Shown: in pieces, positions 1 to 5,761 of the stretch | Position numbering within the stretch: position 1 is the first letter of the stretch | Layout: each line of letters starts with the position of its first letter | NCBI GenBank assembly: GCA_023422485.1 | Contig: JAGTAM010000332.1 | Span: 1 to 5,836, forward strand | Origin: Pseudomonadota bacterium | Lineage (GTDB): Bacteria > Pseudomonadota > Alphaproteobacteria > Rhizobiales > Beijerinckiaceae | Direction of reading: 5' to 3' | Length of the DNA stretch: 5,836 nt | Position numbers and translations under genes: made by a program | The notes under the pieces: model-generated | Seen by the model: the letters and a program-made list of their open reading frames with translations, nothing else | Told to the model about the DNA's origin: nothing | Database searches by the model: none

Positions 1-1
1 C

Positions 2-652
2 GTGCTCGACGGCAAGCGCGTGATCCTGTTCGGACCCTTCGCGACCTTCTCGACCAAGTTCCTGAAGGAAGGCTCGTATTTCGACCTGCTGACCTCGACC
101 AACACCAGCAATGTCTGGCCGATGGTCCGCGTCGGCGTCGAACAGTACCCGCTGATCGAGTACCTCGCCGGCCAGGTGATGCTCTCCGACGAGGACCGCT
201 ACCAGGCCCTGCGCGAGTACTTCCCCGACGCGAAGAAGGACGAGTGGCGCCTCGTCCAGGCCGGCCAACGCGTGCAGATCATCAAGCGCGACGCGGAGAA
301 GGGCGGCGTGTTGAAGCTCGGCACCGAGGTGGTGTCGGCCAAGGACGGCAGCATCGCCGCCCTGCTCGGCGCCTCGCCGGGCGCCTCCACCGCTCCGCCG
401 ATCATGCTGAACGTGCTGGAGAAGGTCTTCGCGCAGAAGGTCGCCAGCCCGGAATGGCAGGCGAAGATCCGCCAGATCGTGCCGAGCTACGGCACCAAGC
501 TGAACGGCGATCCGCAGCGGGTCTACCAGGAGCTCGCCTATACCAGCGAGCACCTGCAGCTCACCCCGCCGCCGCAGATCGGCACTCCGGCCCAGCCGAC
601 CCCCGCGGCCGAGATGGGCACCGTCAAGCCGGTCCCCGACATGGCGCCGTAA
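2..652 (+). CDS. mqo: Malate:quinone oxidoreductase, C-terminal part (5' end outside the window)
   Basis: This is the C-terminal 216 residues of Mqo, the FAD-dependent peripheral membrane enzyme that oxidises malate to oxaloacetate and passes electrons to quinone, bypassing NAD-dependent malate dehydrogenase in the TCA cycle. Recognisable family blocks in the visible part are LFGPFATFSTKFLKEGS (about residues 9-25), WRLVQAGQRVQIIK (about 82-95), a GGVLKLGTEV block, and ALLGASPGASTAPPIMLNVL (about 120-139), which belongs to the FAD-binding C-terminal region. Family members are roughly 490-550 aa, so more than half of the gene lies to the left. The GTG at position 2 is an internal valine, not a start. 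The last 30 or so residues are a proline-rich tail beyond the conserved domain, as some Mqo proteins have. The gene converges on the AI-2E-family gene, with 24 bp between the stops. The family call is firm; the N-terminal nucleotide-binding motif cannot be checked here. Confidence 0.93.
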   Translation: MLDGKRVILFGPFATFSTKFLKEGSYFDLLTSTNTSNVWPMVRVGVEQYPLIEYLAGQVMLSDEDRYQALREYFPDAKKDEWRLVQAGQRVQIIKRDAEKGGVLKLGTEVVSAKDGSIAALLGASPGASTAPPIMLNVLEKVFAQKVASPEWQAKIRQIVPSYGTKLNGDPQRVYQELAYTSEHLQLTPPPQIGTPAQPTPAAEMGTVKPVPDMAP

Positions 653-659
653 CGGGATC

Positions 660-697
660 GGGGCCGCAGCGGAGCATCACGCCTCCGCTTCGGCCCC
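660..697. terminator. Strong inverted repeat between convergent genes, probable bidirectional terminator stem
   Basis: The left arm 660-674 and right arm 683-697 are complementary at 14 of 15 positions; the single mismatch is C667 opposite T690. The loop is 8 nt (675-682). The stem begins 8 bp after the mqo stop and includes the stop codon (677-679, in the loop) and the last six codons of the convergent transporter gene. No T-run follows on either strand, so it is not a classical intrinsic terminator. It may instead be a 3'-end stabilising or transcription-slowing hairpin serving both transcripts. Confidence 0.6.
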
Positions 698-1870
698 GTC
701 CTCGATGTAGAGTTCCTCCAGCAGCACCTTGATCACCGCCACCAGCGGCAGGGCCAGCGCCACGCCCCACAGGCCGAACAGCACGCCGAACAGGAGCTGG
801 CCGGAGAAGATCGTTGCCGCCGGCAGGTCGAGGGCGCGCCGCTGGATGAACGGGGTGAGCCCGTAGCTCTCCGCCGTCTGCACCGCGAGGTAGACGCCGA
901 GCGCCCCGAGCAAGCCGTTCAGCCCGGAGGCGAGGCTGCTCAGCACGATCACCACGCCCGCGATCAGCGGCCCGATCGTCGGCACGAAGGCAAGCAGGCC
1001 GGCCTGGAGCCCGAGGATCAGCGCACCGCCGATGCCGAGGAGGCTCAAGCCCGCCCAGGTCAGCAGGAAGATCGCCGCCATGGTCACGAGCTGGCCGAAC
1101 AGCCAGTGCCGCAGGGTCTCGCCCGACCCGTCGAGGACGCGCGCGGCCTTCTCGCGGTGGCGCCGGGGCACGAGCCGCAGGGCGCCGTCGCGGTAGCTTT
1201 TCGGGTCGGCGGCGATGGCCACCCCGAGGAAGACGATGACGAGCACGTTGCCGAGCGCGTTGAACAGCGCGATCACCACGGTCGTGGCCGGGCCGAGCAC
1301 GTTGCCGGCATCCGACAGGAGCGAGCCCGGGCTCTTCAGGGCGCCCGAGGCGAGGCCCGCGAGGCCGCCCTGCTTCTGGCCCTTTCCGTCCTGACCCTTT
1401 CCGTCCTGGCTCTTTCCAGCTTGGCCCTCGTCCTTCTCACGCTGACCGGACTCGGCACCGGCACCCTGGGCCACCGGGGTCGCTTCAGACAGGTCGATCT
1501 CGATGCCGCGCTCCTTCAGCCAGTCGCGCACGGTCTCCGATTGCTGGCGCACCGTGGTGCCGAGGTCGCGCGCCTGGCTCGCCACGGTGGCACCGCCGAA
1601 GGCCGTGAGACCCAGCGCGAGGGCGGCGAGCACGAGGCAGGCGAGGGCGAGGCGCCAGCCGCGCCCGATCGGCAGCACGTAACCGAGACCGCGGGTGAGC
1701 CCGTCGAGGAAGACGGCGAACAGGATGCCGGAAAAGATCAGCAGCAGCGTCGCCGAAGCAGTCCAGGCGAGCCAGAGCGCGGCCGCGAAGGCGACGACCG
1801 CGATACCGGCGACCGCCAGGCGCCGTGCGCCCGGCGGGCTGGCCGGCGGGCTGAAAGGGGGAGCCGTCAT
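677..1870 (-). CDS. AI-2E/PerM family (UPF0118) membrane transporter
   Basis: A 397-aa polytopic inner-membrane protein of the AI-2E transporter/PerM family. Members range from autoinducer-2 exporters to Na+/H+ antiporters and putative permeases, so the substrate cannot be inferred. Hydrophobic segments fall at about residues 17-38, 40-57 and 72-95. A long hydrophilic loop follows, then several more segments over the last 200 residues. The C-terminal half has the family's typical motifs: a glycine-rich GLQAGLLAFVPTIGPLIAG stretch and the LFGLWGVALALPLVAVIKVLLEE end. The loop at about residues 130-175 is highly charged and Gly/Lys/Gln-rich, with a short tandem repeat, and looks like an insertion. 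I prefer the ATG at 1870. An in-frame TTG at 1921 would add 17 hydrophilic residues, and neither start has a convincing Shine-Dalgarno. The gene lies 87 bp downstream of moaE on the same strand, so co-transcription is possible but the functions are unrelated. Confidence 0.88.
   Translation of the reverse strand: MTAPPFSPPASPPGARRLAVAGIAVVAFAAALWLAWTASATLLLIFSGILFAVFLDGLTRGLGYVLPIGRGWRLALACLVLAALALGLTAFGGATVASQARDLGTTVRQQSETVRDWLKERGIEIDLSEATPVAQGAGAESGQREKDEGQAGKSQDGKGQDGKGQKQGGLAGLASGALKSPGSLLSDAGNVLGPATTVVIALFNALGNVLVIVFLGVAIAADPKSYRDGALRLVPRRHREKAARVLDGSGETLRHWLFGQLVTMAAIFLLTWAGLSLLGIGGALILGLQAGLLAFVPTIGPLIAGVVIVLSSLASGLNGLLGALGVYLAVQTAESYGLTPFIQRRALDLPAATIFSGQLLFGVLFGLWGVALALPLVAVIKVLLEELYIEDGAEAEA
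1380..1424. repeat. Three tandem 15-bp units inside the AI-2E-family gene
   Basis: Units 1380-1394 and 1395-1409 differ only at their last base. Unit 1410-1424 is a diverged third copy. Because 15 is a multiple of three, the array stays in frame and encodes consecutive pentapeptides of the type GKGQD/GKSQD in the hydrophilic loop of the transporter. This looks like a small coding microsatellite that could vary in copy number between strains. Confidence 0.75.
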
Positions 1871-1939
1871 GAGGTCGGGAATCCGTTCGCGGTTCGTGTG
1901 AGGCGGCTGGCCCCGGGACAATCGATCGTCCAGGCCCGG

Positions 1940-1963
1940 ATGTTCAGGTTCGAATGTTCAGGT
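1940..1963. repeat. Short direct repeat overlapping the moaE stop codon
   Basis: The 10-mer ATGTTCAGGT occurs at 1940-1949 and again at 1954-1963, 14 bp apart. The second copy contains the moaE stop (1958-1960, reverse strand). It looks like a local slippage duplication at the 3' end of the gene. No function is evident. Confidence 0.5.
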
Positions 1964-2410
1964 CCAAGCCTGCGCGGCGGCGGCGTCGGCCTCCGTCGCC
2001 TCGACCCAGCCGCCGGTGGTGCCGTCGGCGAGGTGCTCGCGCTTCCAGAAGGGCGCGCGGGTCTTGAGGTAGTCCATCAGGAAATCGGCCGCCGCGAAGG
2101 CGGCCTTGCGGTGGGGCGAGGCGGTGACGACGAGGACGATGCCCTCGCCCGGCCGCACCAGCCCGTGGCGGTGGATCACCCGCAGCGCCTGGACCGGCCA
2201 GCGCGCGCGCGCCGCCTCCACCACGCGGCCGATCTCGGCCTCGGCCATGCCGGGATAGTGCTCCAGTTCCAGAGCGGCGAGCCGGCCCGCCTCGTCGCGG
2301 CACAGGCCGGAAAAGGTCACGACCGCCCCCGCCCGCCCGGCCAGCTCCGCCTCGATCCGGGCGATCTCGGCGGCGGTGTCGAAGGGCTCGGACTGGATGC
2401 TGACCGTCAT
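1958..2410 (-). CDS. moaE: Molybdopterin synthase catalytic (large) subunit MoaE
   Basis: A 150-aa cytoplasmic protein, the usual length for MoaE. With thiocarboxylated MoaD it inserts the two dithiolene sulfurs into cyclic pyranopterin monophosphate to make molybdopterin, the core of the molybdenum cofactor. Visible family motifs are AVVTFSGLCRDE (29-40, R38 matching the conserved arginine), LELEHYPGMAEAEI (47-60), the SPHRKAAF block (98-105, H100 and R101), and K116 and K123 in YLKTRAPFWKRE. The two lysines keep the 7-residue spacing of the active-site lysines K119/K126 of E. coli MoaE. The ATG at 2410 is preceded by AGAGG 6 nt upstream, and an extended reading frame beyond it carries no recognisable domain. 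No moaD lies next to it in the window, so the small subunit must be encoded elsewhere. The gene is divergent from the beta-helix protein gene. Confidence 0.93.
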   Translation of the reverse strand: MTVSIQSEPFDTAAEIARIEAELAGRAGAVVTFSGLCRDEAGRLAALELEHYPGMAEAEIGRVVEAARARWPVQALRVIHRHGLVRPGEGIVLVVTASPHRKAAFAAADFLMDYLKTRAPFWKREHLADGTTGGWVEATEADAAAAQAWT

Positions 2411-2560
2411 GACCGCCTCTTCGGAAACGCGTACGCGGGCAGGGATGGTCCGGCGAGAGCGTTTTCGCGCCGGCCTGTTACTCCGTTTGCCCGTGGGCCT
2501 ATATGGCTCAAGAAGAGGACTGCGCCACCGGCGCCGTTTCGAAGAACAGCGAGCCGCGAC
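2411..2560. promoter_or_regulatory. Divergent intergenic region, presumed promoters for moaE and the beta-helix gene
   Basis: About 150 bp separate the two divergent starts, so promoters for both directions should lie here. The least GC-rich patch is at 2476-2520. It contains TATATG at 2500-2505, which could be a -10 element for the rightward gene and, read on the other strand as TATAGG, for moaE. No good -35 hexamer sits at the right distance for either direction. A weak GGGCC/GGCTC dyad surrounds the TATAT core (2495-2509). The location is supported by context only; the exact elements are guesses. Confidence 0.3.
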
Positions 2561-3583
2561 GTGACGCCCGACCTGATCCTGCCCCACGACGGCATCTTGC
2601 CCGTCTTCGCCAGCCGCCCCGTCTGGTGCGGGCGCGCCAGCACCGTGATCGGCACCGCCACCCTCGGGTCCCAGGCCTGGCTCGGGGACGACAGCGTGAT
2701 CCGCAGCGACGGCCAGCCGATCACCGCGGGCGAGCGCTTCTGGCTCGGCGCCCGCTCCACCGTCCACATCGCCACCGAATCGCTGCCGACCCATATCGGC
2801 GACCGGGTCACGGTCGGCCGCAACGCGGTGGTCCATGCCTGCACCGTCGGCTCGGACGTGGTGATCGAGGACGACGCGATCATCCTCGACGGGGCGATCG
2901 TCGGCGACAACGTGCTGATCGAGGCGGGCGCGACGATCTTCCCCCGCTCGACCCTGGAGAGCGGCTTCGCCTATGGCGGCAACCCGGCCAAGCGCCTGCG
3001 CCCGGTCACGCCGGAGGAGTTGGCCGAGCGGGCCGAGCGCCTGCGCGAGGCCTCCGGCGAGACGGTGAGCCCCCCGGCGCCGACCGAGCCGCCGGAGACC
3101 GAGGCCAGCGTGTTCGTGGCCCGCACCGCCCGGCTCTCCGGCCGCATCGCGCTGGGCGCCGGGGTGACGGTGCTGTTCTCCTGCGAACTCTCGGCGGAAG
3201 TCGGGCCGATCGTGGTCGGCGCCGACACCAACATCCAGGACAACACCGTGATCCGCAGCCGCGGCGAGGGCGTGGTGATCGGGCGCGACACCACCATCGG
3301 CCACAACGTGCGCATGGCCGATTGCCGGATCGGCGCCCGCTCCCTCATCGGCATCGGCTCGGTGCTGGCGCCGGGCACCGTGGTGGCCGACGACGTGATG
3401 CTGGCCGGCGGCTCGACCACCGATCCGGGCCAGCTCCTGGAGGGCGGCCATCTCTGGGGCGGGCGGCCCGCGCGCATCCTCGGCACGCTCGATGCGAAGA
3501 AGCGGGCGCTGATGGCGCATATCGTGGAGGGCTATTGCCGCCACGGGCGGGAGTATCGGCTCCTGCAGGAGCAGGAGGGGTGA
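2561..3583 (+). CDS. Tandem double gamma-carbonic-anhydrase-like (left-handed beta-helix) protein
   Basis: A 340-aa protein with two consecutive hexapeptide-repeat (LbetaH) domains of the gamma-carbonic-anhydrase type, at about residues 15-147 and 183-306. They are joined by a charged, Pro/Glu-rich linker (148-182) and followed by a basic helix. Each domain ends in the family's closing motif (GGNPAKRL at 139-146, GGRPARIL at 300-307). Single-domain gamma-CAs are about 170-220 aa, so this is a tandem duplication or fusion. The metal ligands are incomplete in both halves. Domain 1 has H69 and H92 but R87 where the middle histidine should be. Domain 2 has H248 of the GHN motif but R232 and A253 at the other two sites. 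Domain 1 keeps an Arg-x-Asp (R48/D50) that domain 2 lacks; domain 2 keeps NIQD (224-227) that domain 1 lacks. The start is the GTG at 2561; no in-frame ATG fits and the ribosome site is weak. Carbonic anhydrase activity is uncertain; an acyltransferase-like or structural role is possible. Confidence 0.85.
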   Translation: MTPDLILPHDGILPVFASRPVWCGRASTVIGTATLGSQAWLGDDSVIRSDGQPITAGERFWLGARSTVHIATESLPTHIGDRVTVGRNAVVHACTVGSDVVIEDDAIILDGAIVGDNVLIEAGATIFPRSTLESGFAYGGNPAKRLRPVTPEELAERAERLREASGETVSPPAPTEPPETEASVFVARTARLSGRIALGAGVTVLFSCELSAEVGPIVVGADTNIQDNTVIRSRGEGVVIGRDTTIGHNVRMADCRIGARSLIGIGSVLAPGTVVADDVMLAGGSTTDPGQLLEGGHLWGGRPARILGTLDAKKRALMAHIVEGYCRHGREYRLLQEQEG

Positions 3584-3632
3584 GGTCTCTCAGGCCTGCC
3601 GCGATGCGCCCGCCCTGGAGATCGACGCACCG

Positions 3633-4625
3633 ATGATGAGCCGTCTCTCGATGCTGACGCTCGGCGGCCGGCGGCGTTTCGACGATCTCAGCGAGCAGGA
3701 GATCCTGGCGCTCGCGATCGGCTCGGAGGAGGAGGACGGCCAGATCTACCGGGCCTACGCGGCACGCCTGCGCGCCGACTATCCCCATTCCGCCGCCCTG
3801 TTCGACGCGATGGCGGAGGCCGAGGACGAGCACCGCCGCCGCCTGATCGCGCGTTACAAGCAGCGCTTCGGCGATTTCATCATCCCGATCCGGCGCGAGC
3901 ACATCGCCGGCTATTTTGCCCGCAAGCCGGTCTGGCTGATGCGCAATCTCGGGCTCGATCGCGTCCGCGAGGAGGCCGCCGCGATGGAGCGGCAGGCGCG
4001 CGACTTCTACCTCGCCGCCGCCCGCCGCTCGACCGACGCCGACACACGGGCCCTGCTCGGCGACCTTGCGGCGGCGGAAAGCGCGCACGAGCGGACGGCC
4101 GAAGCGCTGAGCGACCAGCATCTCGACGGGGCCGGCCGCGACGCGGAGGATGCGGTCGCCCACCGCCAATTCGTGCTGACCTGGGTCCAGCCGGGGCTTG
4201 CCGGACTGATGGACGGCTCGGTCTCGACGCTGGCGCCGATCTTCGCCACCGCGTTCGCCACGCAGAACCCGTGGACGACCTTTCTCGTCGGCCTCTCGGC
4301 CTCGATCGGCGCCGGCATCTCGATGGGCTTCACGGAAGCCGCGCACGACGACGGCAAGATTTCCGGGCGCGGCTCGCCGCTCAAGCGCGGCCTCGCCTCC
4401 GGCGTGATGACGGCGATCGGCGGCCTGGGCCACGCGCTGCCCTACCTGATCCCGAACTTCTGGCTGGCGACGAGCATCGCCTTCGCCGTGGTCTTCGTCG
4501 AGCTCTGGGCCATCGTCTGGATCCAGAACCGCTACATGGAGACGCCCTTCCTGCGGGCGGCCTTCCAGATCGTTCTCGGCGGCTCCCTCGTGCTCGCCAC
4601 CGGCATCCTCATCGGCGGGGCCTGA
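3633..4625 (+). CDS. mbfA: Membrane-bound ferritin MbfA (ferritin-like domain fused to VIT1/CCC1 transporter domain)
   Basis: A 330-aa inner-membrane iron exporter of the erythrin-VIT1 type. In rhizobia and Agrobacterium, MbfA removes excess iron and protects against iron and peroxide stress. The N-terminal ferritin-like (rubrerythrin-type) domain spans about residues 17-165, with candidate di-iron ligands in SEEEDGQIY (E32-E34), ExxH at E64-H67, E113/E114 and E119, and ExxH at E149-H152. The C-terminal VIT1 domain (about 180-330) shows DGSVSTLAPIFA (194-205), GAGISMGFTEAAHDD (226-240) and further membrane segments at about 254-275, 276-297 and 308-328. Two adjacent ATGs occur at 3633 and 3636; GGAG lies at 3617-3620. 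It follows the beta-helix gene by 49 bp on the same strand and may be read from its promoter. I see no Irr-type ICE motif in the short gap. Both domains are complete. Confidence 0.94.
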   Translation: MMSRLSMLTLGGRRRFDDLSEQEILALAIGSEEEDGQIYRAYAARLRADYPHSAALFDAMAEAEDEHRRRLIARYKQRFGDFIIPIRREHIAGYFARKPVWLMRNLGLDRVREEAAAMERQARDFYLAAARRSTDADTRALLGDLAAAESAHERTAEALSDQHLDGAGRDAEDAVAHRQFVLTWVQPGLAGLMDGSVSTLAPIFATAFATQNPWTTFLVGLSASIGAGISMGFTEAAHDDGKISGRGSPLKRGLASGVMTAIGGLGHALPYLIPNFWLATSIAFAVVFVELWAIVWIQNRYMETPFLRAAFQIVLGGSLVLATGILIGGA

Positions 4626-4648
4626 GGCGCCGGTGAATGGGCACGCCT
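4625..4648. terminator. Weak dyad between convergent mbfA and dsbA-like genes
   Basis: Only 21 bp separate the two stop codons. A 5-bp dyad, AGGCG at 4625-4629 and CGCCT at 4644-4648, brackets the gap with a 14-nt loop. It overlaps both stop codons. There is no T-run, and the stem is too short to be a confident terminator. Confidence 0.25.
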
Positions 4649-5345
4649 ACCCGCAGGCGATCTGATCGCAGCGCCGCATCGCCGCGATCATCTTTGCCAG
4701 CGACTTCACGCCGGGATGGCCGAGCACGCCGGTATTGCCGAGGACGTAGGAGGGCGTGGCGGATAGCCCGAGATTGGCTGCGACGTTCATGTGCGAGCGC
4801 ATCGCCTCGCGCACCTCGTCACTGTCGGCGATCTGTTCGAGTTCGGCGCGCGACACACCGGCCTTGGCGCTCGCCTTGGCACCGATCTCGAGTGCCTTGA
4901 GCCCATCGATCTGGCCCTTGGTGGAGAGCAACTGGCCGTAGAAGGCGAAGGCCGCCGCCGAGCCGAGCTTGCGCTGCACCGCCAGCGAGACCTTGGCGGC
5001 CTGGGCCGACATCGGCGACAGGATCGGGTTGTGGACGAGGCCGATCCGCAAGCCCGGATCGCTGCCCGCGAGCGCGGTGACGTCGGCGGCGGCCTTGCGG
5101 CACCAGGGGCAGTTGTAGTCGAAGAATTCGTAGAGGGTCACCTCGGCCTCGCGGGGGCCGACATAGGTGACGCCGCGCAACTCCTGGATCTGCCCGGTGA
5201 TCTCGCCGGGCAGACGCATGTTGGCCACGGGCCGGCCCTCGTCGTTCTCGACCTTGAAGGTCTGGCCGTAGCTCTGCGCGGCGGCCGGGCCGGCGATGGC
5301 GAGGCCGAGCGAGGAGGCGAGGAAGCGGCGGCGGGAGAGGGGCAT
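4647..5345 (-). CDS. DsbA-family thiol:disulfide protein with Tat-type signal peptide
   Basis: A 232-aa periplasmic thioredoxin-fold protein that forms or isomerises disulfides in exported proteins. The N-terminus has a twin-arginine motif, SRRRFLA (4-10), followed by a short hydrophobic stretch and an AAA-Q junction (21-24), so Tat export and cleavage near residue 23 are likely. The thioredoxin-like domain starts near residue 66 with VTLYEFFDYNCPWCRKA. The active site is C79-P-W-C82, and the cis-proline loop is SATPSYV (195-201, P198). A helical insertion lies between them, as in DsbA and in Com1/DsbG-like relatives. Another cysteine pair, C226 and C231, lies near the C-terminus. I chose the ATG at 5345 because it places the twin-arginine motif at the N-terminus; a TTG 45 nt upstream would add 15 residues with no support. 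It converges on mbfA and diverges from the antitoxin gene. The exact subfamily is unclear. Confidence 0.9.
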   Translation of the reverse strand: MPLSRRRFLASSLGLAIAGPAAAQSYGQTFKVENDEGRPVANMRLPGEITGQIQELRGVTYVGPREAEVTLYEFFDYNCPWCRKAAADVTALAGSDPGLRIGLVHNPILSPMSAQAAKVSLAVQRKLGSAAAFAFYGQLLSTKGQIDGLKALEIGAKASAKAGVSRAELEQIADSDEVREAMRSHMNVAANLGLSATPSYVLGNTGVLGHPGVKSLAKMIAAMRRCDQIACG

Positions 5346-5449
5346 CGGCAACGGACCAGCGGATGGTGAGGCGGCCGAGGATAGGGTCAAGAATGGTTTA
5401 AGTTCGACTTTCGCGAGATCGAGACTGGAACGCTGCGACAGGGGAGCCG
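5346..5449. promoter_or_regulatory. Divergent gap between the dsbA-like and antitoxin genes
   Basis: These 104 bp should hold promoters for both directions. TTGACC on the minus strand (5390-5385) could be a -35 for the dsbA-like gene, but the matching -10 position reads ACCATC and would leave a leader of only about 10 nt. For the antitoxin, AGGGGAG (5440-5446) is a clear but closely spaced Shine-Dalgarno, 3 nt before the ATG. No convincing operator dyad was seen. Confidence 0.3.
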
Positions 5450-5707
5450 ATGCCTGTTTCCGTGGCAGATGCCGAGGATCGGTGGCCCGATCTCGTTCGG
5501 CGTGCCGAAGCGGGCGAGACGATCATCCTCACGCAGGATGGGCGGCCCGTCGCCCGCCTCCAACCCATCGAGCGGGCAGCAGAGCGCAGCGAACGGCACG
5601 CTGTGCTGAACGATGTACGGCAATCTGCCGCCATGAAGGCATGCGCCGGACCGGACGCCGCCCGCAGCCAGGATCTCCTTGAGGGCGAAGACGGATTGCC
5701 GATGTGA
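5450..5707 (+). CDS. Type II antitoxin, Phd/YefM (prevent-host-death) family, apparently without its toxin
   Basis: An 85-aa protein, the usual length for the family. The N-terminal DNA-binding part matches the Phd/YefM pattern: MPVSVADAEDRWPDLVRRAEAGE (1-23), then ITLTQ-like strand residues and DGRPVARLQPI (30-40). The C-terminal part, ending AARSQDLLEGEDGLPM, resembles toxin-wrapping tails of antitoxins that normally pair with VapC/PIN-domain toxins. Such antitoxins bind their own promoter and neutralise the toxin. The ATG at 5450 follows AGGGGAG by 3 nt. In the usual arrangement the toxin start overlaps this stop codon. Here a GTG at 5704 does overlap it, but the frame closes after nine codons (TGA 5731-5733) and no PIN-like sequence follows. 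The gene therefore looks like an orphan or the remainder of a decayed pair. Confidence 0.82.
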   Translation: MPVSVADAEDRWPDLVRRAEAGETIILTQDGRPVARLQPIERAAERSERHAVLNDVRQSAAMKACAGPDAARSQDLLEGEDGLPM

Positions 5708-5761
5708 TCCATGGCTCACCGAGCGAAAGATGAGCACCATCCGTTTCCAACCGCGCCCGAT

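Noticed and set aside
1106..2560. Long open plus-strand frame upstream of, and continuous with, the beta-helix gene
   Set aside because: It runs antisense through the AI-2E-family and moaE genes, has the Arg/Gly/His-rich composition of a high-GC shadow frame and shows no domain. The true gene starts at the GTG at 2561.
2411..3544. Minus-strand extension of the moaE frame across the beta-helix gene
   Set aside because: Composition is His/Asp/Gly/Ala-rich with no recognisable domain, and it is antisense to a well-supported gene. moaE begins at the ATG at 2410.
2503..3636. Plus-strand ATG-initiated frame overlapping the beta-helix gene
   Set aside because: Despite its ATG start and length, it is extremely Arg-rich and without domains. 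The alternative frame contains two clear hexapeptide-repeat domains.
3345..4433. Long minus-strand open frame across mbfA
   Set aside because: It is a shadow frame opposite a complete, recognisable ferritin-VIT1 protein. It is Arg/Ala-rich and resembles no family.
4791..5369. Plus-strand open frame antisense to the dsbA-like gene
   Set aside because: It is a shadow of a gene with a signal peptide, a CPWC site and a cis-proline loop. No motif and no ribosome-binding support.
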